DNA of 64,000 nt from Falsirhodobacter flavus (lineage in GTDB: Bacteria > Pseudomonadota > Alphaproteobacteria > Rhodobacterales > Rhodobacteraceae): contig JARWBI010000001.1 in NCBI GenBank assembly GCA_029846755.1, positions 1,054,001-1,118,000 on the forward strand, in the 5' to 3' direction. Positions 44,557-54,100 of this stretch are shown piece by piece; the stretch's first letter is position 1; the number at the start of each line of letters is the position of its first letter. A program made the translations under genes and the position numbers. The notes under the pieces are model-generated. The model ran no database searches and had not been told where the DNA came from. It saw only the letters and a list, made by a program, of their open reading frames with translations.

Positions 44557-47500
44557 CTAATGGAAATCACGGCTAGGGAACAGCCGACCAGCCTGATGCC
44601 GCGGATGGGTCGCGGGCGCACATATGCTGCCTCCTGCCGGGCGGCGGATTTCGTCGCGGCGGACATCGCAGGGGTCGATTTTTCCGCGGCCAAGTGCCGA
44701 CAGCAGCTGCGAGGCATCCTCGATCCGCTCCGCGATGATATGGATTACCTGGCCGTCACGCTCGATCCGGCCTGTGACACGCAACAAGCGACCTGAGATC
44801 ACCTCGCGCCGGAAACGTTCATAGACCTTGTTCCAAACGACGATGTTGGCATAGCCAGTCTCGTCCTCCAGCGTCAGGAAAATCACGCCGGATGCCGTGC
44901 CCGGACGTTGGCGGGTGATGACGAGCCCTGCAACGGTCACGCGGCCACGGTCCAGCGCGCCATGGGCAATCAGCCGCGGCATATGGGGGCGCAGAAGACC
45001 CAGCGGATGGGCACGAAGCGATAGGCGCATGGACAAGTAGTCCTCTATTGTCTCCTCGCCCAACCCCATTTGCGGCAAAGCAACCATTGGTTCCGCACCA
45101 CCCTCGCCATCGACCCCGAACAGGGGCAGCGGCGAGCTGCGCATTGCCTTGGCCTGCCAAAGCGCCTCGCGCCGGGTCAGCGCCAGACAGGCAAAGGCGT
45201 CGGCTTCGGCCAGGCGTTCAAGCACGGCGGCAGGTATACCGGCCCGCCGCCAAAGGCTTTCGACATCGGGATAGCCATTGCCCCGCGCGTGGGCGATCCA
45301 CAGGCCGTCTTCTTCTTTCACGCCCTTGATCTGCCGGAATCCCAATCGCAGCGCCCCCTGTTCAAGCGTGCAATCCCATTGCGAATGGTTGACCGAAACA
45401 CCCCGCACCTCCACCCCGTGATCGAGGGCATCGCGCACCAACTGCGCCGGGGCATAAAACCCCATCGGCTGGCTATTCAGAAGCGCGCATGTGAACGCCG
45501 CCTGATGGTGGCATTTCAGCCATGCCGAGATGAAGACCAGCCGCGCAAAGCTGGCGGCGTGGCTTTGCGGAAACCCGTAGGAGCTGAACCCCTCGATCTG
45601 GGCAAAGCAGCGTTCGGCGAATTCGGGATCGTGGTGGTTGCGGATCATGCCGCCGATGAACCTGTCCTTCAACTGGCCGATGGTGCCCATCTTTTTGAAC
45701 GTCGCCAGGGCGCGGCGCATCTCGTCGGCTTGCGAGGGGGTGAAGCCTGCGCCGTGGATGGCGATCTGCATGGCCTGTTCCTGAAACAGCGGCACACCAT
45801 AGGTGCGATCCAGGATCGGCGTCAGCGCACCCATGTCCGGCGTTTCGCTACGGCGGCGGCGGCGGTCGATGAACGGATGCACCATACCGCCCTGAATCGG
45901 ACCGGGGCGGACGATGGCAACCTCGCACACAAGGTCATAAAGATTGCGGGGTTGCATCTTAGGCAGGAAGTTCATCTGCGCGCGGCTTTCGACCTGAAAC
46001 ACGCCCACCGCGTCGGCACGGCACAACATGTCATAGGTCGGCTTGTCCTTGGGCGGCATGGACAGGTCCACTTCCACCCCCTCGTGGTCGCGCAGCAGTT
46101 TGAATGCCTTGCGGATGCAGGTCAGCATTCCAAGGCCCAGCACATCGACCTTCAGGATGCCAAGAGCATCGATGTCGTCCTTGTCCCATTCGATGATGGT
46201 CCGATCCTCCATCGCGGCATTCTCAATGGGACATAACTCGTCCAGCCGTCCTTGAGTGATGACGAAGCCACCGACATGCTGCGACAGGTGGCGCGGAAAG
46301 CCGATGATCTGGCCGATCAGCGCAAGGGTCAGGCGCACCCGCCGGTCGTCCAGCGACAGCCCGGCATTACGCACGCGGTCATCGTCCGGCGCGGCAGAGG
46401 ACCAGCCCCAGATCTGCCCCGACAGCCGCGCGATCACATCCTGGCTCAGCCCCATGACCTTGCCGACCTCGCGGATTGCGGCGCGGGATCGGAAATGTAT
46501 CACCGTCGCCGTCAGCCCTGCGCGTTTACGGCCATAGGTTTTGTAGATGTGCTGGATCACTTCCTCTCGCCGCTCGTGCTCAAAATCGACGTCGATGTCC
46601 GGCGGCTCGTTGCGTTCTTCCGAGATGAAACGTTCAAAGATCAGGTCAATGTCGTCTGGGGAAACCTCGGTGATCTGCAATGCCCAGCAGATCAGGGAAT
46701 TGGCTGCCGAGCCGCGCCCCTGGCACAAGATACCTTCGCCGCGCGCGAAGTTCACGATATCGGCTACGGTCAGGAAATAAGGCGCGTATTTCACCTTGGC
46801 GACCATGTCCAACTCTCGCCGAAGCTGATCGCTGTGTTTGGGCGGAACGATGCCGTCATAGCGCCGCGCCAATCCTTCGGCGGCCAGCCGTTCCAGTCGC
46901 TGCTGTGCGGGTTCGTCTTTTTCCTCGTGCGGATATTCGTATTCCAGCTCCTTCAGATCGAAGGTGCAACGCTCGGCAATCTCGACGCTGCGGGCGATGG
47001 CGTCGGGCGGGAACAAGCGGGCCAACTCGGCCCCCGTTTTCAAGCGACGCTCGGCATTCGGCAGCCGCGCACGCCCGATATTGTCGATGGTCACGCCAAG
47101 GCGCATGCAGGTCAGCACATCGGCCAGCGGGCGGCGGGACGAGCGGTGCATCAGCACATCGCCCACCGCTACCATCGGGATGCCAAGCGCATCCGCCCGC
47201 GCCGACAGCGCAGCGATCCGCGCCGCGTCCTGCCCGTCGTAACGCGGCGCCGCCCCCAGATAGACATGGCCCGGAAAAGCGCGGATCACTTTGGGCGATG
47301 GATCGGTCAGCGCGATCAAGATCATCCCCCTTCCCCATTTCAACACGCTGCCAAGGGTCAGGTGGCATTCGCCCTTCTTCGCCCGCCGCTTGCCCTCGGA
47401 CAGCATCCGGGACAGCCGCCCCCATGCGGGCTTGTCGGTTGGCAGGGCCAACCACTCCTCCCCATTATCCAGCACCAGACGGCTGCCGACGATCAGGCGC

Positions 47501-47805
47501 GGCAGATGCTCGAACACAGGCAGGGTTTCCTCGCCAGTCGAATGGGTCAGGACCTGCCGACTGGAATGGTCCATCAGGCGCCGAGAGCGGATGACGAGCA
47601 CACCGTCATTCACCGCCTGATCCCGCACACGGGTCAGTTCCTTCAGCGCCTTCCACGCCCGCACCACGCCAGCGACGGAATTGCGGTCGGTGATCGCGAT
47701 CGCCTCCAGTCCCAGATGGGCGGCGTGCAGCACCAGTTCCTCGGGGTGGGATGCCCCGGTCAGAAAGGTGAAGTTGGTGGTCACGCACAGTTCGGCATAT
47801 TTCAT
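44557..47805 (-). CDS. dnaE2: Error-prone DNA polymerase III alpha subunit DnaE2 (ImuC)
   Basis: A 1,082-residue C-family DNA polymerase used for damage-induced translesion synthesis. The PHP domain begins MKYAELCVTTNFTFLTGASH with EAIAITDRNSVAGVVRAW. The polymerase core has QGRGSAANSLICWALQIT and the catalytic PPDIDVDFEHERREEVIQ. The C-terminus has the OB-fold and the terminal SRDFH block, typical of DnaE2 and unlike DnaE1. The ATG at 47805 overlaps the imuB stop and follows an AAGGACA site. Confidence 0.96.
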   Translation of the reverse strand: MKYAELCVTTNFTFLTGASHPEELVLHAAHLGLEAIAITDRNSVAGVVRAWKALKELTRVRDQAVNDGVLVIRSRRLMDHSSRQVLTHSTGEETLPVFEHLPRLIVGSRLVLDNGEEWLALPTDKPAWGRLSRMLSEGKRRAKKGECHLTLGSVLKWGRGMILIALTDPSPKVIRAFPGHVYLGAAPRYDGQDAARIAALSARADALGIPMVAVGDVLMHRSSRRPLADVLTCMRLGVTIDNIGRARLPNAERRLKTGAELARLFPPDAIARSVEIAERCTFDLKELEYEYPHEEKDEPAQQRLERLAAEGLARRYDGIVPPKHSDQLRRELDMVAKVKYAPYFLTVADIVNFARGEGILCQGRGSAANSLICWALQITEVSPDDIDLIFERFISEERNEPPDIDVDFEHERREEVIQHIYKTYGRKRAGLTATVIHFRSRAAIREVGKVMGLSQDVIARLSGQIWGWSSAAPDDDRVRNAGLSLDDRRVRLTLALIGQIIGFPRHLSQHVGGFVITQGRLDELCPIENAAMEDRTIIEWDKDDIDALGILKVDVLGLGMLTCIRKAFKLLRDHEGVEVDLSMPPKDKPTYDMLCRADAVGVFQVESRAQMNFLPKMQPRNLYDLVCEVAIVRPGPIQGGMVHPFIDRRRRRSETPDMGALTPILDRTYGVPLFQEQAMQIAIHGAGFTPSQADEMRRALATFKKMGTIGQLKDRFIGGMIRNHHDPEFAERCFAQIEGFSSYGFPQSHAASFARLVFISAWLKCHHQAAFTCALLNSQPMGFYAPAQLVRDALDHGVEVRGVSVNHSQWDCTLEQGALRLGFRQIKGVKEEDGLWIAHARGNGYPDVESLWRRAGIPAAVLERLAEADAFACLALTRREALWQAKAMRSSPLPLFGVDGEGGAEPMVALPQMGLGEETIEDYLSMRLSLRAHPLGLLRPHMPRLIAHGALDRGRVTVAGLVITRQRPGTASGVIFLTLEDETGYANIVVWNKVYERFRREVISGRLLRVTGRIERDGQVIHIIAERIEDASQLLSALGRGKIDPCDVRRDEIRRPAGGSICAPATHPRHQAGRLFPSRDFH

Positions 47806-49208
47806 GCAAATTGTCCTTGTGCAAACCATGCGGGAGCCTGCGGCGTATGGAACAACCACAGGCGCGGACCTTGACGGGTCTGCACGCGCCAATAATCACG
47901 CAGACCGGAGGCCCATGCCGGGTCTTCCTCCCACCAATCGGGCGAAATGCGTTCCGGGCCTGTGGCGCGATGCGCCTCGTAACGCTGCCCGCGCCAGTGA
48001 AAGCTGTCAGGCGGCGTGCCTGTGACCGGTTCAGGGCGAAAGATCACGGCAGGCAGGCGCGGCAAGGGACCGGGCCGCGCCTCGGCGGCAGGGACGAGGC
48101 GAAAACTGCGTTCGGGGATCAAGCTATCGGTCGGCTCCAACCGAAGGATGTTCTCGAACCCAAGACGGTTGCCAAGGCGCGAGATTAGGTCTGCCATCGC
48201 CTCATCGGCCTTTGGGGTTCCGTTGGTCTGCAAAGGGGCAAGCGGTTCGGCAAGGGTCACAACAAGCCGCAACGCATCGATGCCATATCCCGCATCCACC
48301 TTTTCCAACTTGGGCGCGAACAGGCGGGCGATGCGGGAAGGATCGCGCATAGGGCGGGCGAGGCCGATCTCTACCTCGACGGTCTTGTGGTCCACGCGGC
48401 GCATTTCCAGCCGCAACCGGCGTGCGCCCTGCATATGTCGCACCAATGCCGCACACAGCCGGTCCAAAAGCCGTGCCAAGCCAGCCATAACATCCGAATA
48501 CAGGCCGATAGGTTCCGGGAGGGCCATGCGAACGGCAAAATTCGGGGAATTAGGCGGGGCGGCGACAGGTTCTGGCCGATCACCCATCATCTGATCCAAC
48601 CGCAGAACCAGTTCCGCTCCGAACCGGCGCGCCAGGGGCGCCCGAGGCAAAGGCAGCAAATCGCCCACCCGACGCAAACCAAGACGGCTCAGCGCCTCGG
48701 CCATGCCCGGATCGATCCGCAGCGCCACAACGGGCAGGTCAGCCAGGGTGCCGCCATGACGTGCGAGCGCATGGGCCGCGCCGCGCGTATCGGCAATGGC
48801 ACTGCGGGCCGTAAACCCCGCCTGTTCCAGCCGCGCGCGCAGGTCGGCCTGCAAGGCATCTTCGCCGCCAAACAGGTGGGCGATGCCCGTCACGTCGGAT
48901 ATCAATCCATCCGGCCCATCTGCCGCCACATGGGGAGAATAGCGGACAGCCCATCGACGCAGCGCCTCTTGCACGCCGATGGTGCTCTCGGCTGGGCGTG
49001 TCAAAACGTCGGGATGAACGGCACGGGCATCGGCCAGCGGCATTCCGCGGAACAAACCTGAGCGTTCAGCCTCAGCGTTCAGGCAATGCAAAAGATCGAC
49101 ATTGCCCGACCGCAGGATCAGCGCGAATGCGCCCTCAACCGGGTTGGTCCGCAGGGCCGCATCGCTGGCCAGTCGCGGAAACCATATCGAAAGCAGCCGA
49201 CGAGCCAT
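47802..49208 (-). CDS. imuB: ImuB, Y-family polymerase-like hub of the mutasome
   Basis: A 468-residue UmuC/DinB-fold protein. It starts MARRLLSIWFPRLASDAAL and retains the little-finger and beta-clamp-recruiting C-terminal parts but lacks an intact acidic catalytic set, as is normal for ImuB, which bridges ImuA, the clamp and DnaE2. The C-terminal ISPDWWEEDPAWASGLRDYWRV is typical. Its start lies inside the 3' end of imuA. Confidence 0.93.
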   Translation of the reverse strand: MARRLLSIWFPRLASDAALRTNPVEGAFALILRSGNVDLLHCLNAEAERSGLFRGMPLADARAVHPDVLTRPAESTIGVQEALRRWAVRYSPHVAADGPDGLISDVTGIAHLFGGEDALQADLRARLEQAGFTARSAIADTRGAAHALARHGGTLADLPVVALRIDPGMAEALSRLGLRRVGDLLPLPRAPLARRFGAELVLRLDQMMGDRPEPVAAPPNSPNFAVRMALPEPIGLYSDVMAGLARLLDRLCAALVRHMQGARRLRLEMRRVDHKTVEVEIGLARPMRDPSRIARLFAPKLEKVDAGYGIDALRLVVTLAEPLAPLQTNGTPKADEAMADLISRLGNRLGFENILRLEPTDSLIPERSFRLVPAAEARPGPLPRLPAVIFRPEPVTGTPPDSFHWRGQRYEAHRATGPERISPDWWEEDPAWASGLRDYWRVQTRQGPRLWLFHTPQAPAWFAQGQFA

Positions 49209-49743
49209 CCCAGTTCAAAATCCAGCTTTCCAATGTTCCTTTTTTGTTCTTTATAATCTCCCACCGATGCAGTGTCGAGTCCCCCGCAAGCGATGTGCAG
49301 TTCCACCGTGTTTCAGTAGCCGGACTGCCCGCACCATCGGACACCAGAAAAAGCCCGGTCGAACACCCTGCTTCGGCCGCCAGTTGCAGACGTCGCCCTT
49401 CGGTCAGAGACAGACGCTTTTGCGGCTGCGCGATCACCAGTCCACCGGGAACGCTGCGCAGTGCCTCTTCAGCCGCCCACAGGATGTCGATGCCATCGGC
49501 CCGAACGAACGTGATCGAAGATGCGGTTGGTAGTTCTCTGTCCAGAAACGGGGCGACCCAGACCGCTGATGGATAACGCATCGTTTGCCACAGTGCAAAA
49601 AATACGCGTCCACTCCCCTGCGCCTCGTGAACGCGTGACGGCAAAAGAAAAAACGTAGAGCTTTGCATTGCTTCAGAATGGGAATGCAAGACAGCTTTGG
49701 CAAGCGATGACGGCATGTCAGTAAATGACCGGGTGACTTGCAT
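49135..49743 (-). CDS. imuA: ImuA, RecA-like mutasome component
   Basis: A roughly 202-residue RecA/SulA-like protein that positions DnaE2 and ImuB on damaged DNA. The recognisable core is LLPSRVHEAQGSGRVFFALW, ILWAAEEALRSVPGG and VIAQPQKRLSLTEGRRLQLAA, followed by ETRWNCTSLAG. The start is uncertain: ATG 49743 is used, with 49716 and 49674 also possible, and none has a clear ribosome-binding site. The frame stays open upstream into an IS110 remnant, but that part is not ImuA. It overlaps imuB by 74 bases. Confidence 0.8.
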   Translation of the reverse strand: MQVTRSFTDMPSSLAKAVLHSHSEAMQSSTFFLLPSRVHEAQGSGRVFFALWQTMRYPSAVWVAPFLDRELPTASSITFVRADGIDILWAAEEALRSVPGGLVIAQPQKRLSLTEGRRLQLAAEAGCSTGLFLVSDGAGSPATETRWNCTSLAGDSTLHRWEIIKNKKGTLESWILNWDGSSAAFDMVSATGQRCGPADQPG

Positions 49744-49752
49744 CAGGCCGAG

Positions 49753-49796
49753 GTTCTGTTCCGTCTCATCGGCAGGTTCATGATAGAACGACGAAC
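49753..49796. promoter_or_regulatory. Cluster of LexA-type half-sites upstream of imuA
   Basis: Five GTTC/GAAC tetranucleotides occur within 44 bases (GTTC at 49753, 49758 and 49776; GAAC at 49786 and 49793). Alphaproteobacterial LexA boxes are GTTC-N7-GTTC; none has exactly that spacing, the closest symmetric pair being GTTC-N6-GAAC. SOS control of this cassette is known elsewhere, so the cluster may be a diverged operator. Confidence 0.4.
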
Positions 49797-49884
49797 AGCA
49801 GCCGACACTGCACCCCGATCGACAACGCAGGGTGATCCCGAGCCTCATGCCGATCCACGGCTTGAGCTTTCGCGATATCGGAGC

Positions 49885-50436
49885 AGGGACCGTGGGGCCG
49901 CGTAAGCCCGAAGACGATCCCAAAAATGCGCGGTCATTTTGCCCATGCCGCAGATCGGCGCGGTGCAAATCTTTCAGGACCCGATGGTGGCGGGCACGAA
50001 CGACATTCAGGAATTGTCCAAGACCCATGATGCCGTGTCGAGGTCCAAGACCGAGTTGTGGCATAGTATCCTGACCCACTACTTGCCACTTTATTTTCCG
50101 GAAACCGACCGTTTCCATCGCGGTTCTCGCACGGGCCTTTCTGGAGATGTTTCCCTCTCCGCATATGATCTCAGCCCTGACCAAAGAAGAGTTCACCTCG
50201 GCGGCTTGGAAAGTGGTCGGGCGCAAGGTTGAGAAGTCTTTCCTGTTGTCAGATATTTACGCGACAGCAAAGGTCTCTGCCGGACTGCCGATTGCGCCAG
50301 TTTCCGCGCCATCCACATGTTTCGCATGATGCTGGCCAAAGGGCGAAGCCTGATCCGACAGCGCAATGCCGTTGAAGATTGGGCGGTCGAACTGCTGAGT
50401 GATCCCTTCCTTGGCTTGCTGGTGTTGAGCGTCTGA
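49885..50436 (+). pseudogene. IS110-family transposase remnant
   Basis: Pieces of an IS110-type transposase lie in at least three plus-strand frames: EDDPKNA, then FQDPMVAGTNDIQELSKTHD and ILTHYLPLYFPETDRF, then MISALTKEEFTSAAWKVVGR with LLSDIYATAKVSAGLP, and last FRMMLAKGRSLIRQRNAVED with VELLSD. The C-terminal half is gone. It lies about 140 bases upstream of the imuA start and is inactive. Confidence 0.8.
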
Positions 50437-50500
50437 TAGATCGGCATCAGGCTCATAAGTCGCATGAGCCGCCGGATGCGCTTCTGGTTTGGGATCCCGT
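50408..50500 (-). pseudogene. IS3-family OrfB fragment
   Basis: About 30 codons reading KRIRRLMRLMSLMPIYQTLN and then TSKPRKG, the N-terminal part of an IS3-group OrfB. It abuts the IS110 remnant near 50408, so one element probably inserted into the other before decay. The stretch from 50500 to 50663 holds nothing I recognise. Confidence 0.7.
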
Positions 50501-50663
50501 CTTAAGGACGGTGAGGGCGGTAAACGCGCCGAGCCTGTATTCGCTATGACAGAGACCACTTCTCGACGACGGAGTCCGCCTGGGCAACCATTCAAAGGTA
50601 TCCGGTCGCTCGGATGCCCCGTGATCTCATGCCCACAACCGCGTTTCCTTCCCGATCTAGGAC

Positions 50664-51125
50664 TTAGTCGGTCAGTACATTACGAAGTGGATAGGGAACT
50701 GCGGCAATCAGGTCCTGCAGGAACTGGAGAGCAGCCATCTTGACGGTCTTCAGGGCAAGCGCAATGGCGAATTGGCTGGTTCCGTCAATCGCCACAGCGA
50801 GATACAGCTTACCTTCGGCGGCCCGCACCTTTGTAAGGTCGATGTGAAAAATGCCGATCGAATAGATAGCGTCTGAATCGCTGCCGTTTTGGCTTGTCCA
50901 TCCACATCCCTCAGGCGCGATATTCAATGCCGTTACAAGGCCGAGCGTGGGGATTGCAGTGCCTAGAATGCCACAATCATCGCTCCTTCCTCTGCGCTCA
51001 TTGTTGTGGAGCGCGGCCCTTCAGGTCTCGGACCGTGGCCAGTTTGCGCCACTCGACCACTGCCTTCGGTTTGAGATGCGTCGCCTGGATCCAGCGGGCC
51101 GAACGGGGCAATACCCTCACCCGGC
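50664..51125 (-). pseudogene. IS481-family transposase remnant
   Basis: A decayed IS481-type transposase. The 5' part reads KAVVEWRKLATVRDLKGRAP, frames are broken in the middle, KPKRQRFRRYL appears in another frame, and the catalytic-core start IGIFHIDLTKVRAAEGKLYL with AVAIDGTSQFAIALAL is intact to VPYPLRNVLTD, where it stops. The later DDE residues are missing. It lies 13 bases from the stop of the giant gene. Confidence 0.82.
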
Positions 51126-51137
51126 CCTTGCCACCCA

Positions 51138-54100
51138 TTACAGCAGATAGTCGGGAAGATCGGTGAAGATCGGCAGCGGCTCGTCCGGCGGGGTCTCGAT
51201 CAGCGCATCGGCCAGCGCCAATGCAGGCAGGAACAGGAATTCGTCGGCCTGCATCAATGACGGTGCGTCGGCGGCAACGGCCCCGATGGGGGTCGATGGG
51301 CCAGTCCCGACGGGGGCCACGCCCTCGATCACGAACAGGTTGTCGTTATAGTCGTAGTTGATGCCGGTATAATCCATGATCCCGAGGAAGACGTTGGGGA
51401 TCGCCGTCCCGCTCGCGTCGACCGCCTGGAATATCTTGACCGAATGACCCTGCTGGGCCCCCGGCACCTCGACCCCGCCGCGCGGGTTCAGGCGCGGATC
51501 ACTGGAGAGCCCCGCGACGTTGATCCCGAACACGTCGTCACCCTTCCATCCATCCGGCACGTCGGTGCGCGAGAAGACCTTCGTGGCGAAAGTCGTCTCG
51601 TTCGTCACATTAGGCAGCAGCCGCTGGTTGTCGGCGGTCTGATGGTTCCAGAAGTTGATCGTGCCGCTTTTGGTGTCGGGGTTGTGGATGCCCATGGTGG
51701 CGCCCCCCGGGCCATGAAGCGCCGCGATCTGGGTGATGCGGGCGTTCGTCACCCCATCGGCGATCTTCCAATAGGGCGACAGAACTTCGGTATCGTCCGT
51801 CTTGGCATAGACGTCCTTGGTGGACAGGGTCGAATTCTCGCCCCCGCCCGTCAGCTTCAGCCCTTCGATCCGGTTGCCGAAGCCGAAGATGCGCCAGACC
51901 TCGTTGACGTTCGGCTCCTGCCCGGATTCCCATTTGGACTGCCAGAACCCGGCCAGATCGACCTCGGCCACGGGGCTGTCGGCGTCGTTGGTCACCAACT
52001 TCAGCTTGCCTTCGAACACGGTGGAGGTTCCATCGACATTCGACGTGGGCGGCGTGTATTTGCTGCGGTCGAACAGCACCTCGACCGTGGTGGACGCGCC
52101 CGCAGCCAGTGTCAGCCCCTGAAGCGCCGACGGATTGGCCAGCTTGAACGGACCTTCCAGCAGCGAGGACAGCACCGAAAGCGGCGCGGTCCCGGTATTG
52201 GTGATCCGGACACTGGCGTTCTCCTTCATGTCGCGGTCGGCATTTCCCGGCATCACTGCATTTTCCAGCCACGAGAAATGCAGCCGATCATCGAAGTAGG
52301 CGGGATCGAGGCTTTGGACCGCGATGTCGGCGGCGTTGTTCACCGGCTGGGTGGCCACGTCCAGATAATCCAGCGCATTCGCCCCTGCCGCAGCAGAGAC
52401 GACGCGAAGCTGGTATTGCTGTCCGGCATCCAAATCGGCGAAGACCGACACTTCGCCCGCCCCGGGATATCCGGTCTGGCCAACCTCGGTCCCGTTCAGA
52501 TACCAGCGCAGGGCGCCGCCATTCGGCGCGCCTGCATTCGCGGCGGTGTCGAACTTGTAAAGACCGTCATCCTCGACCGTGAAGAAGAAATCGACCGTGG
52601 TGGGCGAGACGACCTTGGCGCTGCCATTCGTCGTCTCAAGCTGGATGCGGCCTGAACCGTCGATCTCGGCCGGGTTGGTCGCGCCGCCCGCCTGCGGGTT
52701 TTGCGTGATGCGCAGGTAATCGACATTGGGCGCAACCCCGCCCGGCGCGGTGATGGTGATCTTGCTGGTTCCGGCGGGCAGGTTGATCGTGGCCGATTGC
52801 GGGCCCCATGTCGTCTCGGCGGCGTTGGAATTGGCGGCGAAGGGCAAGGGGGACTGCGCGACGCCGTTGACCGAAAGCCCCATCGGCCGCGCGGCCTTGC
52901 CCGCGCCCAGGGCATAGACCACATCCATGCCATAGCTGCCAGCCTGCGCAACCGAAACGGTCCATGTCAGGGTTTCGGTATCAGGCCCAATGAAATCAAC
53001 GAAGCCGGATCCCGATTGCCCGCGCCCTGCGGCAATCGCAGGATCGCCGGTGAAGACGGCCTTCTCGGCCTCGTATTTGACATAGGTGACGCCGCCGACC
53101 GTCATCGTTCCATCATTGGGAACGGTGGGTGATTGCCCGCCCTGTTTCAGAACCTCCAGCTGGTCGATGTTCGGCCCGGTATTGGCGGTGGAGCGCAGCG
53201 TGACCGTGTTCAGCCCCGCCTTCAGCGTCGCCGCGACTTCCACCGTCGCCCAGGTGGCAAAGCTGCCCGTCGGGTTGAAAGCCTGCGTTCCGATCGCCGT
53301 GCCGTTCACCTCGACCGCCAAGGGACGGTTGCCCGAGGCGTTGGAATAGCGGAAGCGGAGCAGCCCTGCCCCGGCGCTGGCGGAATTGAAGCTGAAGGTC
53401 AGGTAATCGTTGTTGGTCGATCCGAAGTCGGCATACCCGCCCGGGACTCCGTCGGTGTGGTTGGTATTGCCGTCGGTGCCGTATGCCCCGGTCCACAGGC
53501 CGTTGACCATGCCCGTCTGGGTTCCGGTCTCGCGGTTCTGGGCGTCGCGGATCACGATCTGCCCGCCCGTGGTCGGGATCGTGACCGAGGTGCCGTCGCC
53601 GGGGGTGCGATCCTCGGCCTGAATCGTCACCAGCGGTTGATAGGTGGGCGCGGCAGGAACGGTGAAGTTCAGGCTCTTGGTCGCCGTGTTCAGCGCATCG
53701 TCAACCACCGTCAGCGCCGCCGTCAACGGGCCCGCCGGAATGCCCGCAAGATTGGCGGTGAAGCGGTTGTTGCCGTCCAGGGTGACCGCGATCTCGGGGC
53801 GGCCCCCGAAGGAGACGCGCAGCGATGTGATGTCGCTGTCCAGCCCGTTGACCTGGAACACCGCCGCCGCCGGGTTGGTCACGTTGACGGCGACCAGTGC
53901 CAGATCGCCGCCCTCGTCCGCCGTGGTGTCGGTGATGGTCACGCCCGGCTTGGGGTTCATCAGGACGACCTGGCTCGCCCCCGTCGCCCGGTTCAGCGTC
54001 ATGAGATAGAGCTGGCCCGTAAGAGGATTCTCGACGATATCCAGCGGGTCGATGAAATTGTTGATGACCGCGCCGTTCGGACGTCGCAGCACATCGTCGC

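Noticed and set aside
49744-50226. Upstream extension of the imuA frame to 363 residues
   Set aside because: The extra residues are antisense to recognisable IS110 transposase sequence and have no ImuA similarity.
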